Origin: Clostridia bacterium
GTDB taxonomy: Bacteria; Bacillota; Clostridia; Peptostreptococcales; Anaerovoracaceae
Length of the DNA: 13,755 bases
Assembly (NCBI GenBank): GCA_024403005.1
Contig: JAKSSQ010000026.1
Location: 1-13,755 of the forward strand
Reading direction: 5' to 3'
Shown here: one piece after another, positions 13,136-13,755 of the stretch
Layout: each line of letters starts with the position of its first letter
How positions within the stretch are numbered: position 1 is the first letter of the stretch
Program-made: the position numbers and the translations under genes
Notes under the pieces: model-generated
The model's database searches: none
What the model was told of the DNA's origin: nothing
The model's input: only the letters and a program-made list of their open reading frames with translations

Positions 13136-13755
13136 ATGGCTTTAAAAGTTAGCGTTATCGGTGCAGGCAGCTGGGGTACAGCTCTGGCAAAAGTCCTTGC
13201 AGACAACGGACACGAAGTTAAAATGTGGAGCGCAACTCAGCAGCACCTTATAGACATGGAGGCTGCAAGGGAAAACGTCCGCTATCTTCCCGGCGTAAAG
13301 CTTCCGGACAGCATTAAAATCTGCCTGGACGAAAGGGAATGCTTAAAGGATGCGGAAATGGTGCTCTTCAGCGTTCCTGCACAGAAGTTCAGAACGGCTT
13401 TCCAGATTGCTCTGGCCATGATGCCGGAGGATGCCATTGTGGTCAACGTGGCAAAGGGTATCGAAACAGCGTCTCTTATGAGGCTTTCCGAAATCGCCTA
13501 CAGCATTAAGCCCGGCCTTAAGTATGCGATTCTCTCCGGACCTTCCCATGCGGAAGAAGTCGGAAGAGGCATGCCCACGACGGTTACGGCTGCTTCCAAA
13601 GACCCTGAACTGGCTGAATTTGTTCAGGATGCCTTCATGAACAAATACTTCCGCATCTACACCAACGACGATATTCCCGGCGTGGAACTGGGCGGAGCTC
13701 TCAAGAACATTATCGCTCTTGGCGCAGGTATTGCAGACGGTCTGGGCTACGGAGA
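13136..13755 (+). CDS. gpsA: Glycerol-3-phosphate dehydrogenase [NAD(P)+] GpsA, 5' part
   Basis: 206 residues are visible of about 330; the gene runs off the right edge. GpsA is a soluble enzyme that reduces dihydroxyacetone phosphate to glycerol-3-phosphate for phospholipid synthesis. Seen are the NAD(P)-binding GAGSWGTALA from residue 9, FSVPAQ at 78-83, NVAKGIE at 104-110 with K107, SGPSHAEEV at 134-142 and GVELGGALKN at 182-191 with the catalytic K190. The ATG at 13136 is preceded by AAGGAG with a short spacing of four bases; the N-terminus MALKVSVIGAGSWG fits the family. It is the third gene of the der-plsY-gpsA group and supplies the PlsY acceptor substrate. Confidence 0.97.
   Translation, partial: MALKVSVIGAGSWGTALAKVLADNGHEVKMWSATQQHLIDMEAARENVRYLPGVKLPDSIKICLDERECLKDAEMVLFSVPAQKFRTAFQIALAMMPEDAIVVNVAKGIETASLMRLSEIAYSIKPGLKYAILSGPSHAEEVGRGMPTTVTAASKDPELAEFVQDAFMNKYFRIYTNDDIPGVELGGALKNIIALGAGIADGLGYG

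Noticed and set aside
13093..13152. A 19-codon frame starting at 13093 (MLRLEGS...) that overlaps the gpsA start, with GGAGG just ahead.
   Set aside because: The GGAGG is only about two bases from the ATG and lies in a hairpin arm; nothing else supports translation of a leader peptide.
1..13755. Mobile elements, CRISPR arrays, tRNA or rRNA genes.
   Set aside because: No transposase, integrase, spaced direct repeats, or tRNA/rRNA sequence was recognised on either strand.

Overview
The window looks like a stretch of core chromosome from a Gram-positive anaerobe of the Clostridia type (Bacillota). The reasons are a YgiQ-type radical SAM protein, a der-plsY-gpsA cluster, a CBS-CBS-ACT protein, strong AGGAG-type ribosome binding sites, and mid-range GC with clear intrinsic terminators. 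The genus cannot be named from the sequence. I see no rRNA, tRNA, CRISPR array, transposase, phage gene or attachment site.

Layout, left to right. (1) 1-1449, plus strand: the 3' part of ygiQ, a small Cys-rich CPCC-family protein, and a membrane-anchored protein whose C-terminal domain resembles bacterial toxin-type nucleases. (2) 1504-2130, minus strand: a LysE/ArgO-type amino acid exporter, facing the first group across a terminator. (3) 2131-2295: a divergent control region with a 20-bp dyad. (4) 2296-4122, plus strand: an FAD-dependent dehydrogenase of the COG2509 type, tightly followed by a small membrane protein with an HEFGH zinc-peptidase motif, ending in a strong bidirectional terminator. 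(5) 11067 down to 4181, minus strand: a membrane protein with a split zinc ribbon, trkA, two different trkH genes, a Cys/Met-metabolism PLP-fold enzyme, and a CBS-CBS-ACT protein. (6) 11160-13755, plus strand: der, plsY and the 5' part of gpsA, i.e. ribosome assembly followed by the first acyl transfer of phospholipid synthesis and the supply of its glycerol-3-phosphate acceptor.

The minus-strand K+ block is very compact. trkA/trkH-1 and trkH-1/trkH-2 each overlap by one base in a TGATG junction, and the PLP-fold gene starts 14 nt after trkH-2. Blocks 5 and 6 diverge from a 31-bp perfect inverted repeat that carries an extended -10 box for each direction.

No clearly new multi-gene system is evident. 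The strongest oddities are: the PLP-fold enzyme has Gln where the Schiff-base Lys should be; the two trkH paralogues differ in their selectivity-filter regions (one has Arg in place of the usual Pro in filter 4); the face-to-face promoter dyad upstream of der; the anchored nuclease-like protein; and possible alternative RNA pairings in the plsY-gpsA gap.
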